From: Pseudoroseomonas cervicalis
GTDB lineage: Bacteria > Pseudomonadota > Alphaproteobacteria > Acetobacterales > Acetobacteraceae
Direction of reading: 5' to 3'
DNA: 64,000 nt
Assembly: GCF_030818485.1 (NCBI RefSeq)
Contig: NZ_JAUTAJ010000005.1
Span: 62,001-126,000, forward strand
Below the pieces are notes generated by a model. The model ran no database searches. It had not been told where the DNA came from and worked only from the letters and a program-made list of their open reading frames with translations. A program made the translations under genes and the position numbers. Below, piece after piece: positions 18,661 to 27,376 of this stretch. Positions within the stretch are counted from its first letter, which is position 1. Every line of letters begins with the position of its first letter.

Positions 18661-19503
18661 ATGCCCGATCTGTCCTTCGTGCCCGAAGGCGCCTGCGACG
18701 CGCATCTGCACATCCTGGATGCGCGCTTCCCCGCCGCCGGCCCGACGCCGCCGGGCGCGAGGCTGGCCGATTACCGGGCGGTGCAGCGCCGCCTGGGCCT
18801 CTCGCGCGCCGTGCTGGTGCAGGCCAAGCATCACGGCTTCGATCCGGCCTGCCTGCTGGAGGCCCTGGCCGCGCTCGGGCCGGATGGGCGCGGCATCGCC
18901 GTGGCGACGCCCGACATCGGCGATGCCGCGCTGCGCCGGCTGGATGAGGGCGGGGTGCGCGGCCTGCGCTTCAGCCTGTGGAACCCGGCCGACAGCCAGA
19001 CCAGCCTGGAGATGCTGGCGCCGCTGGCCGCGCGCATCGCGCCGCTGGGCTGGCACGCCCAGCTGCACCTGACCGCCGACCAGATCCTGGACGCCGCGCC
19101 GATCCTCGAGGCGCTGCCCTGCCCGATGGTGTTCGACCATATGGCGCGGCTGCCGGCGGGGCAGGGGGCGGGGCCGGGCGCGGCGCATCCCGCCTTCGCC
19201 GTGGTGGCGCGGCTGCTGCAGCGCGGCCGCGCCTGGGTGAAGCTCTCCGGCGCCTATCTGGTCGACCCCGCCGGCCCGCCCTGGGACGCCGCCGGCGCCA
19301 TCGCCCGCGCCTTTCTGGCCGAGGCGCCGGAGCGCCTGGTCTGGGGCAGCGACTGGCCGCATGTGACCGAGCGCCACAAGCCCGACGCCGCCACGCTGCT
19401 CGGCCTGCTGGCCGAATGGGCGGGCGCGCCGGCCGCCGCCCGCATCCTCTCCGACAATGCCGCCGCGCTCTACGGCTTCGCCGACGGGACCCGCACGCCA
19501 TGA
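18661..19503 (+). CDS. Amidohydrolase family protein (2-pyrone-4,6-dicarboxylate lactonase-like)
   Basis: TIM-barrel hydrolase of 280 residues in the amidohydrolase-2 group. The barrel-start metal motif is DAHLHILD; later elements are RGLRFSLWNP, LHLTADQIL, FDHMARLP, VKLSGAYLV and the strand-8 Asp in VWGSDWPHV. GSDWPH and the small size match LigI-type 2-pyrone-4,6-dicarboxylate lactonases and related lactonases or hydrolases of organic acids. Start at ATG 18661; no strong ribosome site is visible. The stop overlaps the CitE-like ATG (ATGA at 19500). In this operon it probably opens or releases the acid that is then activated by the CoA-transferase. Confidence 0.85.
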   Translation: MPDLSFVPEGACDAHLHILDARFPAAGPTPPGARLADYRAVQRRLGLSRAVLVQAKHHGFDPACLLEALAALGPDGRGIAVATPDIGDAALRRLDEGGVRGLRFSLWNPADSQTSLEMLAPLAARIAPLGWHAQLHLTADQILDAAPILEALPCPMVFDHMARLPAGQGAGPGAAHPAFAVVARLLQRGRAWVKLSGAYLVDPAGPPWDAAGAIARAFLAEAPERLVWGSDWPHVTERHKPDAATLLGLLAEWAGAPAAARILSDNAAALYGFADGTRTP

Positions 19504-20414
19504 CCCTCGCCCCGCTCATCGCCATGCGCAGCAAGCTGTTCCTGCCCGGCTCGCGGCCGGAGCTCTTCACCAAGGGCCAGGCCTCGGCCGCCGATGCGCT
19601 GAGCTATGATCTGGAGGATTCGGTGGCCCCCGCGCGCAAGGCCGAGGCACGCGCGGCGGTGGCCGCGGCGCTGCGCGCGGCGCCGCCGGGCGGCAAGCTG
19701 GCCATCGTGCGCGTCAACGCCCCGGGCACGCCCCATTTCGAGGCGGATATCGCCGCCATCCTCGGCGCCGGGCTGGACGCCATCAACCTGCCCATGGTCG
19801 AGGATGCGGCCGGGCTGCGCGATGCCATCGCCGCCATCGAGGGCGCCGAGCGGGCAGGCGGCCACGCCGCCTGCGCCATCCTGGCCAATATCGAGACGCC
19901 GCGCGGCCTGCGCCTGGCCGGCGAGATCGCGACGGCGCATCCGCGCGTGGCCGGGCTGCAGATCGGCTATGGCGATCTGTTCGAGCCCTTCGCCATCGCC
20001 CGCGACGAGGAGGTGGCGCTGCAGCAGGTACGGCTGCAGGTGCGGCTGGCCGCGGCCGAGGCGCGCATCCCGGCCTTCGACGGCGCGCTGGCCGATATCG
20101 CCGCGCCGGAGCGCTGCCGGGCCGAGGCGGAGGCCGCGCGGCGCCTCGGCTTCGCCGGGAAATCCTGCATCCATCCGAGCCAGATCGCCGTGGTGAACGC
20201 CGCCTTCCAGCCGACGCAGCGGCAGATCGCCCATGCCGCGCGGGTGCTGGCCGCCGCCGCGACGGCCGAGGCGGAGGGCGTCGGCGCCTACACCGTCGAT
20301 GGCCAGATGGTCGACGCGCCCTTCGTCGAGAGCGCCCGCGCCCTGATGGCGCTGGCCGAGCGCCTCGGCCTCGCCCCCGCCGGCGCCGCCGCGCCCGCCA
20401 ACCCCCGCAACTGA
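19500..20414 (+). CDS. HpcH/HpaI aldolase family CoA ester lyase (CitE-like)
   Basis: About 304 residues, typical of citramalyl/malyl-CoA lyases and CitE-like proteins. Conserved elements are RSKLFLPGSRPELFTKG at the N-terminus, SYDLEDSVAPARKAEAR (metal-binding Asp/Glu), VRVNAPGTPHFEADI, LPMVEDA, ANIETPRGL, GYGDLFEPF and GKSCIHPSQI. The start ATG 19500 overlaps the previous stop, so longer upstream reading is not needed. The neighbouring CaiB-type transferase suggests it cleaves a hydroxyacyl-CoA such as a citramalyl-CoA-like thioester. The exact substrate cannot be read from sequence. Confidence 0.88.
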   Translation: MTLAPLIAMRSKLFLPGSRPELFTKGQASAADALSYDLEDSVAPARKAEARAAVAAALRAAPPGGKLAIVRVNAPGTPHFEADIAAILGAGLDAINLPMVEDAAGLRDAIAAIEGAERAGGHAACAILANIETPRGLRLAGEIATAHPRVAGLQIGYGDLFEPFAIARDEEVALQQVRLQVRLAAAEARIPAFDGALADIAAPERCRAEAEAARRLGFAGKSCIHPSQIAVVNAAFQPTQRQIAHAARVLAAAATAEAEGVGAYTVDGQMVDAPFVESARALMALAERLGLAPAGAAAPANPRN

Positions 20415-20456
20415 ACCGGACGCCGCGCGAGACGGCGCCGTGGAGGAACCCAGGAC

Positions 20457-21461
20457 ATGACCGAACCGCTTCCGCTCCGCCGCCGGCGCCTGCTGCAAGG
20501 CGCGCTGGCGGCCCCGCTGCTGCCCGCCCTGCTGCCGGGCCTGGCCCGCCCGGCCCTGGCCCAGGGCGCCTGGCCGTCGCGCACCGTGCGGGTGATCGTG
20601 CCCTTCACCCCGGGCGGCTCGAACGATGCCGTGGCGCGGCCGCTGGCCGAGCATTTCCAGCGCCGCCTGGGCCAGCCCTTCGTGGTCGAGAACCGCCCCG
20701 GCGCCGGCAGCACGCTGGGCTCGGCCGAGGTGGCGCGCTCCCCCGCCGATGGCTACACGCTGCTGGTCACCTCCTCGACCTTCGCCACCAGCGCGGCGAC
20801 GCAGCGCACCCCCTATGACGCGACCGGCGATTTCGAGGGCGTCGCGCTCTGCGCCACGGCGCCGCTGCTGGTGCTGGCCAACAAGGATTTCCCGGCCAGC
20901 ACCCTGGCCGAGGCGGCCGCCTATATCCGCGCCAATCCGGGCAAGGTGGATTACGGCTCGGCCGGCCCCGGCAGCATCAACCAGCTTTCGGCCGAGCTGT
21001 TCGCGCAGCGCGCGGGCGGGCTGCAGCTGGTGCACATCCCCTATCGCGGCATGGGGCCGGCCACGACCGACCTGGTCGCCGGCACCATCCAGCTGCTCTT
21101 CACCACCGTGCCCTCTGCCGCCGGGCTGGTGCGCGAGAACGCCGTGAAGGTGCTGGGCTGGACCTCGGAGGCGCGGCCGGAGAGCGGTCCCGCGGCGCCG
21201 ACGCCGAAGGAGAGCGGCCTCGACTACAGCGCCGAGATCTGGTGGGGGCTGCTGGCCCGCCGCGGCACCCCGCCCGAGATCCTCCGCCGGCTGAACGAGG
21301 CGGCGAATGAGGCGCTGGGCGAGGGGCGGCTGGCGCAATATCTGCGCAGCGAGGGTGCCACCCCCGCGACGCGCCCGCCCGGCGAGTTCGACGCCTTCCT
21401 GCGGCAGGACGTGGCGCGCTGGCGCCAGGTGGCCGAGACCGCGCAGATCCGGATCGACTGA
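20457..21461 (+). CDS. Tripartite tricarboxylate transporter substrate-binding protein (TctC/Bug family)
   Basis: Exported periplasmic binding protein of 334 residues. The leader RRRRLLQGALAAPLLPALLPGLARPALAQ precedes the hallmark start WPSRTVRVIVPFTPGGSNDAVARPLAEHF. Further Bug motifs are FVVENRPGAGSTLGSAEVARSPADGYTLL, YGSAGPGSINQLSAELF and VHIPYRGMGPATTDLVAG. Such proteins bind carboxylates for TctAB-type permeases, but no TctA or TctB gene is present in the window; Bug proteins are frequently orphan. Preceded by GTGGAGGAAC and followed after 2 bp by the CoA-transferase. Confidence 0.92.
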   Translation: MTEPLPLRRRRLLQGALAAPLLPALLPGLARPALAQGAWPSRTVRVIVPFTPGGSNDAVARPLAEHFQRRLGQPFVVENRPGAGSTLGSAEVARSPADGYTLLVTSSTFATSAATQRTPYDATGDFEGVALCATAPLLVLANKDFPASTLAEAAAYIRANPGKVDYGSAGPGSINQLSAELFAQRAGGLQLVHIPYRGMGPATTDLVAGTIQLLFTTVPSAAGLVRENAVKVLGWTSEARPESGPAAPTPKESGLDYSAEIWWGLLARRGTPPEILRRLNEAANEALGEGRLAQYLRSEGATPATRPPGEFDAFLRQDVARWRQVAETAQIRID

Positions 21462-21463
21462 GC

Positions 21464-22714
21464 ATGACCGACACCACCGCGACGCCCCCCCGCCTGGCCC
21501 GCAAGCGCTTCGACCCGGAGGCGCGCGGCGCGCTGGACGGGGTGCGGGTGCTCGACCTCGCCCGGCTGGTCGCCGGCAACACGCTGAGCATGGTGCTGGC
21601 CGACCATGGCGCCGAGGTGGTGAAGGTCGAGCCGCCGGAGGGCGACACGCTGCGCGCCTGGAAGGTGCGCGGCGTCGAGACCTCCTGGAAGAGCTGGTGC
21701 CGCAACAAGAAGAGCATCTGCCTCGACCTGCGCTCCGAAGAAGGCCAGGGCGTGGTGCGCGCCCTGGTGCGCGAGGCGGCCATGCTGACCGAGAGCTTCC
21801 GCCCCGGCGTGCTGGAGGCGATGGGGCTCTCGCCCGAGGCGCTGCTGGCGATCAACCCGGCGCTGGTGATCGTGCGCATCAGCGGCTGGGGGCAGGACGG
21901 GCCGTATCGCCACAAGCCCGGCTTCGGCACGCTGGTGGAAGGCTATTCCGGCTTCGCCGCCGTCAACGGCTTCGCCGATCGCGAGCCGGTGCTGCCGCCG
22001 ATGTTCATGGGTGATTGCTATGCCGGCCTCTACGGCGCCAGCACCGCCATGATCGCGCTGCGCCATGCCGAGCGCACCGGCCAGGGCCAGGTGATCGACC
22101 TGTCGCTGATCGATCCGATGCTGGCGGTGATGGACCCGCAGGCGGCGAATTACCGCCTGACCGGCAAGGTGAAGCAGCGCACCGGCAGCCGCAGCACCAA
22201 CACCGCGCCGCGCAACGCCTATCGCTGCCGCGATGGCGGCTGGGTCTGCCTCTCCTCCTCCACCCAGGGCATGACGGAGAAGCTGCTGCGCAGCATCGGC
22301 CGGCCCGAGCTGATCGAGGATCCGCGCTTCCGCACCAATCCGGACCGGCTGCAGCACTGGCAGGAGCTGGACGCGATCATCGGCGGCTTCATCGGCGCGC
22401 GCGACAAGCGCGAGGTGCTGGCGCATTTCGACGCCGCCGGCGTCACCATCGGCCCGATCATGGACGCCGCCGACCTGCTGCAGGACGAGTATGTCGCGGC
22501 GCGCGAGGCGCTGATCGAGGTGCCGGATGACGACATGCCGGATGGCTATGTGCCGATGCATGGCATGGTGACGCGGCTTTCCGCGACGCCCGGCATCCTG
22601 GCGCGGCCGGCGCCGAAGCTCGGCGAGCACAATGAGGACATCCTGCGCCCGGCGCTGGGCGAGGCAGCTTATGCGCGGCTGGCCGCGCAGGGCATCATCC
22701 GCGGCGGCGCCTGA
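21464..22714 (+). CDS. CaiB/BaiF family CoA-transferase
   Basis: Class III CoA-transferase, 416 residues. Recognisable elements are LDGVRVLDLARLVAGNTLSMVLADHGAEVVKVEPPEGD, the RNKKSICLDLR segment, LTESFRPGVLEAMGL and the catalytic Asp region PPMFMGDCYAGLYGAS. The C-terminal linker/closing domain is complete, ending near EAAYARLAAQGIIRGGA. Such enzymes move CoA from a donor such as succinyl-CoA to an organic acid. With the CitE-like lyase upstream it forms an activate-then-cleave pair. Start 2 bp after the TctC stop, so translation is probably coupled. Confidence 0.92.
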   Translation: MTDTTATPPRLARKRFDPEARGALDGVRVLDLARLVAGNTLSMVLADHGAEVVKVEPPEGDTLRAWKVRGVETSWKSWCRNKKSICLDLRSEEGQGVVRALVREAAMLTESFRPGVLEAMGLSPEALLAINPALVIVRISGWGQDGPYRHKPGFGTLVEGYSGFAAVNGFADREPVLPPMFMGDCYAGLYGASTAMIALRHAERTGQGQVIDLSLIDPMLAVMDPQAANYRLTGKVKQRTGSRSTNTAPRNAYRCRDGGWVCLSSSTQGMTEKLLRSIGRPELIEDPRFRTNPDRLQHWQELDAIIGGFIGARDKREVLAHFDAAGVTIGPIMDAADLLQDEYVAAREALIEVPDDDMPDGYVPMHGMVTRLSATPGILARPAPKLGEHNEDILRPALGEAAYARLAAQGIIRGGA

Positions 22715-22746
22715 GACCGCGCGGCGAGAGAGGGAAGGAAACGGGA

Positions 22747-23745
22747 ATGAACAGGATGGAGGCCGGCGCCCTGGGGCGCATCGGGCGCCGCGGCCTGCTG
22801 GGCGCGGCGGCGGCGGCGGGGCTGCTGCCGCTGCCCTCGCGGGCGCAGGAGAGCTGGCCGGCGCGGCCGGTGCGCATCATCGTCAGCTATGGCGCCGGCG
22901 GCGCGGTGGACACCGTGGCACGGCTGGTCTTCGCCCGCGTCGGCACGCGGCTGGGCCAGAGCCTGGTGATCGAGAACCGCGCCGGCGCCGGCGGCAGCAT
23001 CGCCGCCAATGCCGTCGCGCAGGCGAAGCCCGATGGCTACACGCTGCTCGACGATGCCAGCGGCTTCTCCATCAATCCCGGCCTGCTGCCGCGCCTGCCC
23101 TATGATGCGCGCAAGGATTTCGTCGCCGTCTCCGGCATCGTCACCGTGCCGAATGTGCTGCTGCTGGGCCCCGCCTGCCCGGCGAAGGACGTGGCCGAGC
23201 TGGTGGCGCTGGCGAAGCAGCGCCCGGGCGAGCTGACCTGCGCCAGCACCGGCACCGGCTCCTCCCAGCATCTGGGGCTGGAGCTGTTCAACCGCATGGC
23301 GGGCACCGAGATCACCCATGTGCCCTATCGCGACACGCCGGCGGCGCAGAATGACCTGCGGGCCGGGCGCATCGCCATGATCGTCTCCACCGCCACCTCC
23401 GCCCTGCCGCTGCACGGCCAGGAAAATCTGCGCGTCATCGCCCATGGCGGCGAGGCGCCGGTGGAGAAGCTGCCCGGCGTGCCCGCCATCGCCGCGACGC
23501 TGCCGGGCTATCGGAGCCTGGAATGGCACGGGCTGTTCGCGCCCGCTGGCACGCCGGCGCCGATCATCGCCGCGCTGCACGCCGCCATCGCCGAGAGCCT
23601 GGGCGAGCCGGAGCTGGTGGAGCGTCTGGCGCTGCTGGGCGCCAGGCCGAACCGCGTGTCGCAGGCCGAGTTCGCCGGCTTCGTCGCCGGCGAGATCGAC
23701 AAATGGGGCAGGCTGATCCGCGAGGCCGGCATCACCCCGGGCTGA
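22747..23745 (+). CDS. Second TctC/Bug family substrate-binding protein of the operon
   Basis: 332 residues with leader GRRGLLGAAAAAGLLPLPSRAQ, then WPARPVRIIVSYGAGGAVDTVARLVF, VIENRAGAGGSIAANAVAQAKPDGYTLL, CASTGTGSSQHLGLELF and THVPYRDTPAAQNDLRAG, the standard Bug landmarks. ATG 22747 follows AGAGAGGGAAGGAAAC. It differs clearly from the first TctC, so the two probably bind different carboxylates and this is not a recent duplication. It ends 14 bp before the convergent ABC ATPase gene. Confidence 0.92.
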   Translation: MNRMEAGALGRIGRRGLLGAAAAAGLLPLPSRAQESWPARPVRIIVSYGAGGAVDTVARLVFARVGTRLGQSLVIENRAGAGGSIAANAVAQAKPDGYTLLDDASGFSINPGLLPRLPYDARKDFVAVSGIVTVPNVLLLGPACPAKDVAELVALAKQRPGELTCASTGTGSSQHLGLELFNRMAGTEITHVPYRDTPAAQNDLRAGRIAMIVSTATSALPLHGQENLRVIAHGGEAPVEKLPGVPAIAATLPGYRSLEWHGLFAPAGTPAPIIAALHAAIAESLGEPELVERLALLGARPNRVSQAEFAGFVAGEIDKWGRLIREAGITPG

Positions 23746-23759
23746 GGCGCGCGCCGCCT

Positions 23760-25457
23760 CTAGCCCGGCGGGTGCGGGATGGCCGCCAGCAGCTCGCGCG
23801 TGTACTCGGCCTGCGGCGCGTGCAGCACCTGCTCGGTCGGCCCTTCTTCGACGATGCGGCCCTGGCGCATGACGATGACGCGGTCGCAGAGCAGCCGCAC
23901 CACATGCAGGTCGTGGCTGACAAAGAGGTAGCTCATGCCCAGCCGCAGCTTCAGATCCTGCAGCAGGTTCAGCACCACCGCCTGAACCGAGACGTCGAGC
24001 GCCGCCGTCGGCTCGTCGAGGATGACCAGATCCGGGTTCAGCGCGATGGCGCGGGCGATGCCGACCCGCGCCTTCTGCCCGCCGGAGAGCTGATGCGGAA
24101 ACCGGTGCAGCAGGGCGCGCGGCAGGCCGACCAGGTCGGCCAGCTCCGCCACGCGGTCGCGCAGGGCGGCGCCGCGCGCCTGCCCCATGCGCAGGATCGG
24201 GTCGGCGATGGCGCGCGCCGCGGTCAGGCGCGGGTTCAGGCTGTCGGTCGGGTCCTGGAACACCATCTGGATGCGCCGGCGCAGCGGCGAGGCGGCGAAG
24301 CCGCGCGCCGGCATGGCGCCGATCTCCTGGCCCAGGAAACGGATGCTGCCGGCGCTGGGGTCCAGCAGCCGCATCAGCATCATCGAGGTGGTGGATTTGC
24401 CGCAGCCGCTCTCCCCCACCAGGCCGACGCTCTCGCCGCGCCGCAGGGTGAAGCCGATGCCGTCCACGGCGCGGAAGGGCGCCGGCGCCTCGCCGCGCCG
24501 CAACCAGCGTGCCAGCAGACCCGCCTTGCCCTCGCGCGGATACTCCTTCACGAGGCCGGTCACTTCCAGCAGGGGCGGTGCATCCGGGGCCGTGTCCGTC
24601 GCCGCGGCATCGGGCAGCGGCGCGGCGCTGCCCTCCGGCAGCAGATCGCGCAGCTGCGCGCCGGGGCGCGGCGTGGCGCGCATCAGCCGCCGCGTATAGG
24701 GGTGCTGCGGCGCGCGGAAGATCGCCTCGGCGGCGGCCTTCTCCACCACCTCGCCCTGCTGCATCACGGCGACCCGGTCGCAATAGGCGGCGGCCAGGCC
24801 GAGATCATGGGTGATCAGCAGCGTCGACAAGCCGCGCTCGCGCGTCAGCTCGGCCACCAGATCCATCACCGCCTTCTGCGTCGTCACGTCGAGGCCGGTG
24901 GTGGGCTCGTCGGCGATCAGCAGGCGCGGGCGGCAGGCCAGGGCGAGGGCGATGACCACGCGCTGGCACATGCCGCCCGAGAGCTCGAAGGGATAGGCAT
25001 CATAGCGCTCGGCGGCGCGGGCGATGCGCACCTGCTCCAGCGCCTCGATCGCCTTCTCGCGGGCATTGGCGCGCGTTGCCTGGCCGTGGCGGCGCAGCAC
25101 ATCGGCGATCTGCTTGCCCACCGGGCGGATCGGGTTCAGCGCGGCGCGCGGGTTCTGGAAGATCATCGAGATCTCCCGCCCGCGGATATCCTGCATCTCG
25201 CTTTCGCTGAGATCGCGCAGCGCCACGCCGGAGAAGGCGATGGAACCCTCGGCGATGCGGCCGGCGCGGTCGAGGATGCGCATCACCGCATAGGAGGTGA
25301 CGGATTTGCCGGAGCCGCTTTCGCCCACCACACCCAGCGTCTCGCCACGGGCGATGGAGAGGTCGACGCGCTTCACCGCCCGCACCATGCCGCGGCGCGT
25401 GGCGAATTCGACGGTGAGGTTCTGCACCTCCAGCAGCGGGATGGCCTGGCTGTCCAT
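23760..25457 (-). CDS. Dipeptide/nickel-type ABC transporter, fused double ATP-binding protein (DppD-DppF fusion)
   Basis: 565 residues containing two complete ABC domains. Domain 1 (about 1-260) has GESGSGKSVTSYAVMRIL, ELSGGMCQRVVIALAL and LLIADEPTTGLDV. Domain 2 (about 290-565) has GESGCGKSTTSMMLMRLL, QLSGGQKARVGIARAI and LVILDEPTAALDV. Both carry the oligopeptide-ATPase C-terminal extension (HPYTRRLM and QAEYTRELLAAIPHPPG). This is the YejF/GsiA-type fusion. It is the last gene of a minus-strand unit with DppC, DppB, a binding protein and allophanate hydrolase, 3 bp after the permease stop. The substrate is likely a short peptide or amide/ureido compound. Confidence 0.93.
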   Translation of the reverse strand: MDSQAIPLLEVQNLTVEFATRRGMVRAVKRVDLSIARGETLGVVGESGSGKSVTSYAVMRILDRAGRIAEGSIAFSGVALRDLSESEMQDIRGREISMIFQNPRAALNPIRPVGKQIADVLRRHGQATRANAREKAIEALEQVRIARAAERYDAYPFELSGGMCQRVVIALALACRPRLLIADEPTTGLDVTTQKAVMDLVAELTRERGLSTLLITHDLGLAAAYCDRVAVMQQGEVVEKAAAEAIFRAPQHPYTRRLMRATPRPGAQLRDLLPEGSAAPLPDAAATDTAPDAPPLLEVTGLVKEYPREGKAGLLARWLRRGEAPAPFRAVDGIGFTLRRGESVGLVGESGCGKSTTSMMLMRLLDPSAGSIRFLGQEIGAMPARGFAASPLRRRIQMVFQDPTDSLNPRLTAARAIADPILRMGQARGAALRDRVAELADLVGLPRALLHRFPHQLSGGQKARVGIARAIALNPDLVILDEPTAALDVSVQAVVLNLLQDLKLRLGMSYLFVSHDLHVVRLLCDRVIVMRQGRIVEEGPTEQVLHAPQAEYTRELLAAIPHPPG

Positions 25458-25460
25458 GGC

Positions 25461-26351
25461 TCAGCTCCGGCGCTGCGGGTCGACGATGTCGCGCAGACCG
25501 TCGCCCAGCAGGTTGAAGGTGAAGACGGCGAGCATCAGCGCCAGGCCGGGGAACAGCGCCACCCACCATTCGCCGGAGACGATGTAGGAGGCGCCCTCGG
25601 CCACCATGATGCCCCATTCCGGCGTCGGCGGCTTGACGCCGAGGCCGATGAAGGAGAGGCCGGCGGCGTTCAGGATGGCATAGCCCATGGTCAGCGACAT
25701 CTGCACCGCCATGATCGGCAGGATGTTGGGCAGGATCGTCGTCAGCAGCACGCGGTATTCGCCATTGCCGGTCAGCCGCGCCGCCTGGACATAGCCGGCC
25801 TCGCGCCGGACTGCCGCTTCCGCCCGCGCGATGCGGGCGTAGAGGGGAAAATTCACGATGGCGGTCGCGATGACGATGTTGGTCACCGTGTTGCCCAGCG
25901 CCGCGACGATGCCCATGGCCAGCACGAAGAGCGGGAAGGCCATGATGGTGTCGGCCAACCTTCCCACGATGCGGTCGGTCCAGCCGCCGAAATAGCCGGC
26001 GGCGATGCCGGACAGCCCGCCCAGCAGAAAGACGAGCGCGACGGAGGAAAGCGCGATGCCCATGTCGAGCCGCGCCGCCACCATGACGCGGGAGAGGATG
26101 TCGCGCCCCAGATGATCCGTGCCGAAGGGGTGGCGCGCCGAGGGGGCGGCGAGGGCCCGGCTGGTGTCGCTGGCCAGCGGATCGAAGGGCGCCAGCACCG
26201 GGCCCAGCACGGCGCAGAGCAGCAGCAGGAAGAACAGCACGAAGGCGGCGGCGGTGACCGGGTTCTCCGCCACCACATGCCGCGCATGGCGCAGCAGGGC
26301 GGCGAGCGGCGAGCCACTCTCGGCCGCGGGCAAAGCAGGGGTCTCGGCCAT
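25461..26351 (-). CDS. ABC transporter permease, DppC/GsiD type
   Basis: About 296 residues. N-terminal cytoplasmic part, first transmembrane helix (VTAAAFVLFFLLLLCAVLGPVLAPFDP), then the OppC-type motif HPFGTDHLGRDILSRVMVAARLDMGIAL, further helices, and the EAA loop EAAVRREAGYVQAARLTGNGEYRVLLTTILPN that docks the ATPase. It ends IVDPQRRS, typical for DppC (D-P-x-x-R). ATG 26351 shares its A with the stop of the DppB gene (TGATG), which fixes the start; a longer upstream reading would run through DppB. Confidence 0.93.
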   Translation of the reverse strand: MAETPALPAAESGSPLAALLRHARHVVAENPVTAAAFVLFFLLLLCAVLGPVLAPFDPLASDTSRALAAPSARHPFGTDHLGRDILSRVMVAARLDMGIALSSVALVFLLGGLSGIAAGYFGGWTDRIVGRLADTIMAFPLFVLAMGIVAALGNTVTNIVIATAIVNFPLYARIARAEAAVRREAGYVQAARLTGNGEYRVLLTTILPNILPIMAVQMSLTMGYAILNAAGLSFIGLGVKPPTPEWGIMVAEGASYIVSGEWWVALFPGLALMLAVFTFNLLGDGLRDIVDPQRRS

Positions 26352-27364
26352 CACGCCACCTTGCGCATGCGGGGATCGATCAGCCCGTAGAGCAGGTCGA
26401 TCGCCAGGTTCAGCAGGATGTAGAGCACCGCCATGGTCAGCACGAAGCCCTGCACCGGCGCGAAGTCGGAGGCGATCAGCGCCTCCACCGCATAGGAGCC
26501 GATGCCCGGCCAGGCGAAGACCTTCTCCACCAGCACATTGGCGCCGAGCAGGAAGGAGAAGACCATGCCGAGCGTCGTCAGCACCGGCAGCATGGCGTTG
26601 CGGAAGGCATAGGCGAAGACGATGGTGCGGCCGGACAGGCCGCTGGCCCGCGCGGTGCGGATGAACTCGGCCGAGAGGGCGGCGAGCATCGCCGCGCGCG
26701 TCATGCGCGCCAGCGGCGCCAGGGCGAAGAGGCCCAGCGTTGCCGCCGGCAGGATGATCTGCGCCAGCGCGGCGCGGAACACTTCGCCGTCGGCGACAAG
26801 CAGGCTGTCGACCAGCAGAAAACCGGTGCGCGCCGGCGGCTCGCTGAGGAAACTGTCGAGCCGGCCGAGCGGCGCCGGCACCCAGCCCAGCAGGTAGTAG
26901 AAGACATAGACCGCCAGCAGCCCGGTGAAGAACACCGGGAGAGACACGCCGGCGGTGGTGACCAGGCGGCAGAGATGGTCGATCCACGAGCCCTGGCGCA
27001 GCGCCGCCAGGATGCCGAGCGGCACGGCGACGGCGACCGCCAGGAACAGGCCGAGCAGCGTCAGCTCCGCCGAGGCCGGCAGCCGCGCCGCGATCTCGGC
27101 GGCCACCGGCTGGCCGGTGGTCAGGGAGTTGCCGAGATCGCCCTGCGCCAGCGCGGTGATGTAGCCCAGGAACTGCACCCAGAGCGGCTGGTCGAGGCCG
27201 AGCTGCGCACGGATGGCGGCGATCGCCTCCGGCGAGGCGACGGGCCCGGCGAAATAGATCGCCGGGTCGCCGGGCAGCACGCGGGTCAGCAGGAAGGTGA
27301 CGATGATCACCCCCGCCAGGCTGGGCAGCGCCGTGCCCAGCCGTGTCAACGCGGTGCGCAGCAT
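26351..27364 (-). CDS. ABC transporter permease, DppB/GsiC type
   Basis: 337 residues. It begins with the OppB start RTALTRLGTALPSLAGVIIVTFLLTRVLPGDPA, then IRAQLGLDQPLWVQFLGYI, about six membrane segments and the loop [41 protein letters not shown], which holds the EAA-type ATPase contact. The C-terminus LINLAIDLLYGLIDPRMRK-like end is usual. It is 12 bp after the binding-protein stop and overlaps the DppC start, so the five transport genes are one transcript. Confidence 0.93.
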   Translation of the reverse strand: MLRTALTRLGTALPSLAGVIIVTFLLTRVLPGDPAIYFAGPVASPEAIAAIRAQLGLDQPLWVQFLGYITALAQGDLGNSLTTGQPVAAEIAARLPASAELTLLGLFLAVAVAVPLGILAALRQGSWIDHLCRLVTTAGVSLPVFFTGLLAVYVFYYLLGWVPAPLGRLDSFLSEPPARTGFLLVDSLLVADGEVFRAALAQIILPAATLGLFALAPLARMTRAAMLAALSAEFIRTARASGLSGRTIVFAYAFRNAMLPVLTTLGMVFSFLLGANVLVEKVFAWPGIGSYAVEALIASDFAPVQGFVLTMAVLYILLNLAIDLLYGLIDPRMRKVA

Positions 27365-27376
27365 CGGTGTCGCTCC

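Noticed and set aside
22669-24783. 704-codon minus-strand frame overlapping CaiB, TctC and the ABC ATPase genes
   Set aside because: It covers several proven genes in another frame and contains no conserved domain in its own reading.
23523-26390. 955-codon plus-strand frame over the minus-strand transporter genes
   Set aside because: The minus strand encodes two ABC ATPase domains and a permease with perfect motifs. The plus frame is a His/Arg/Gly-rich shadow.
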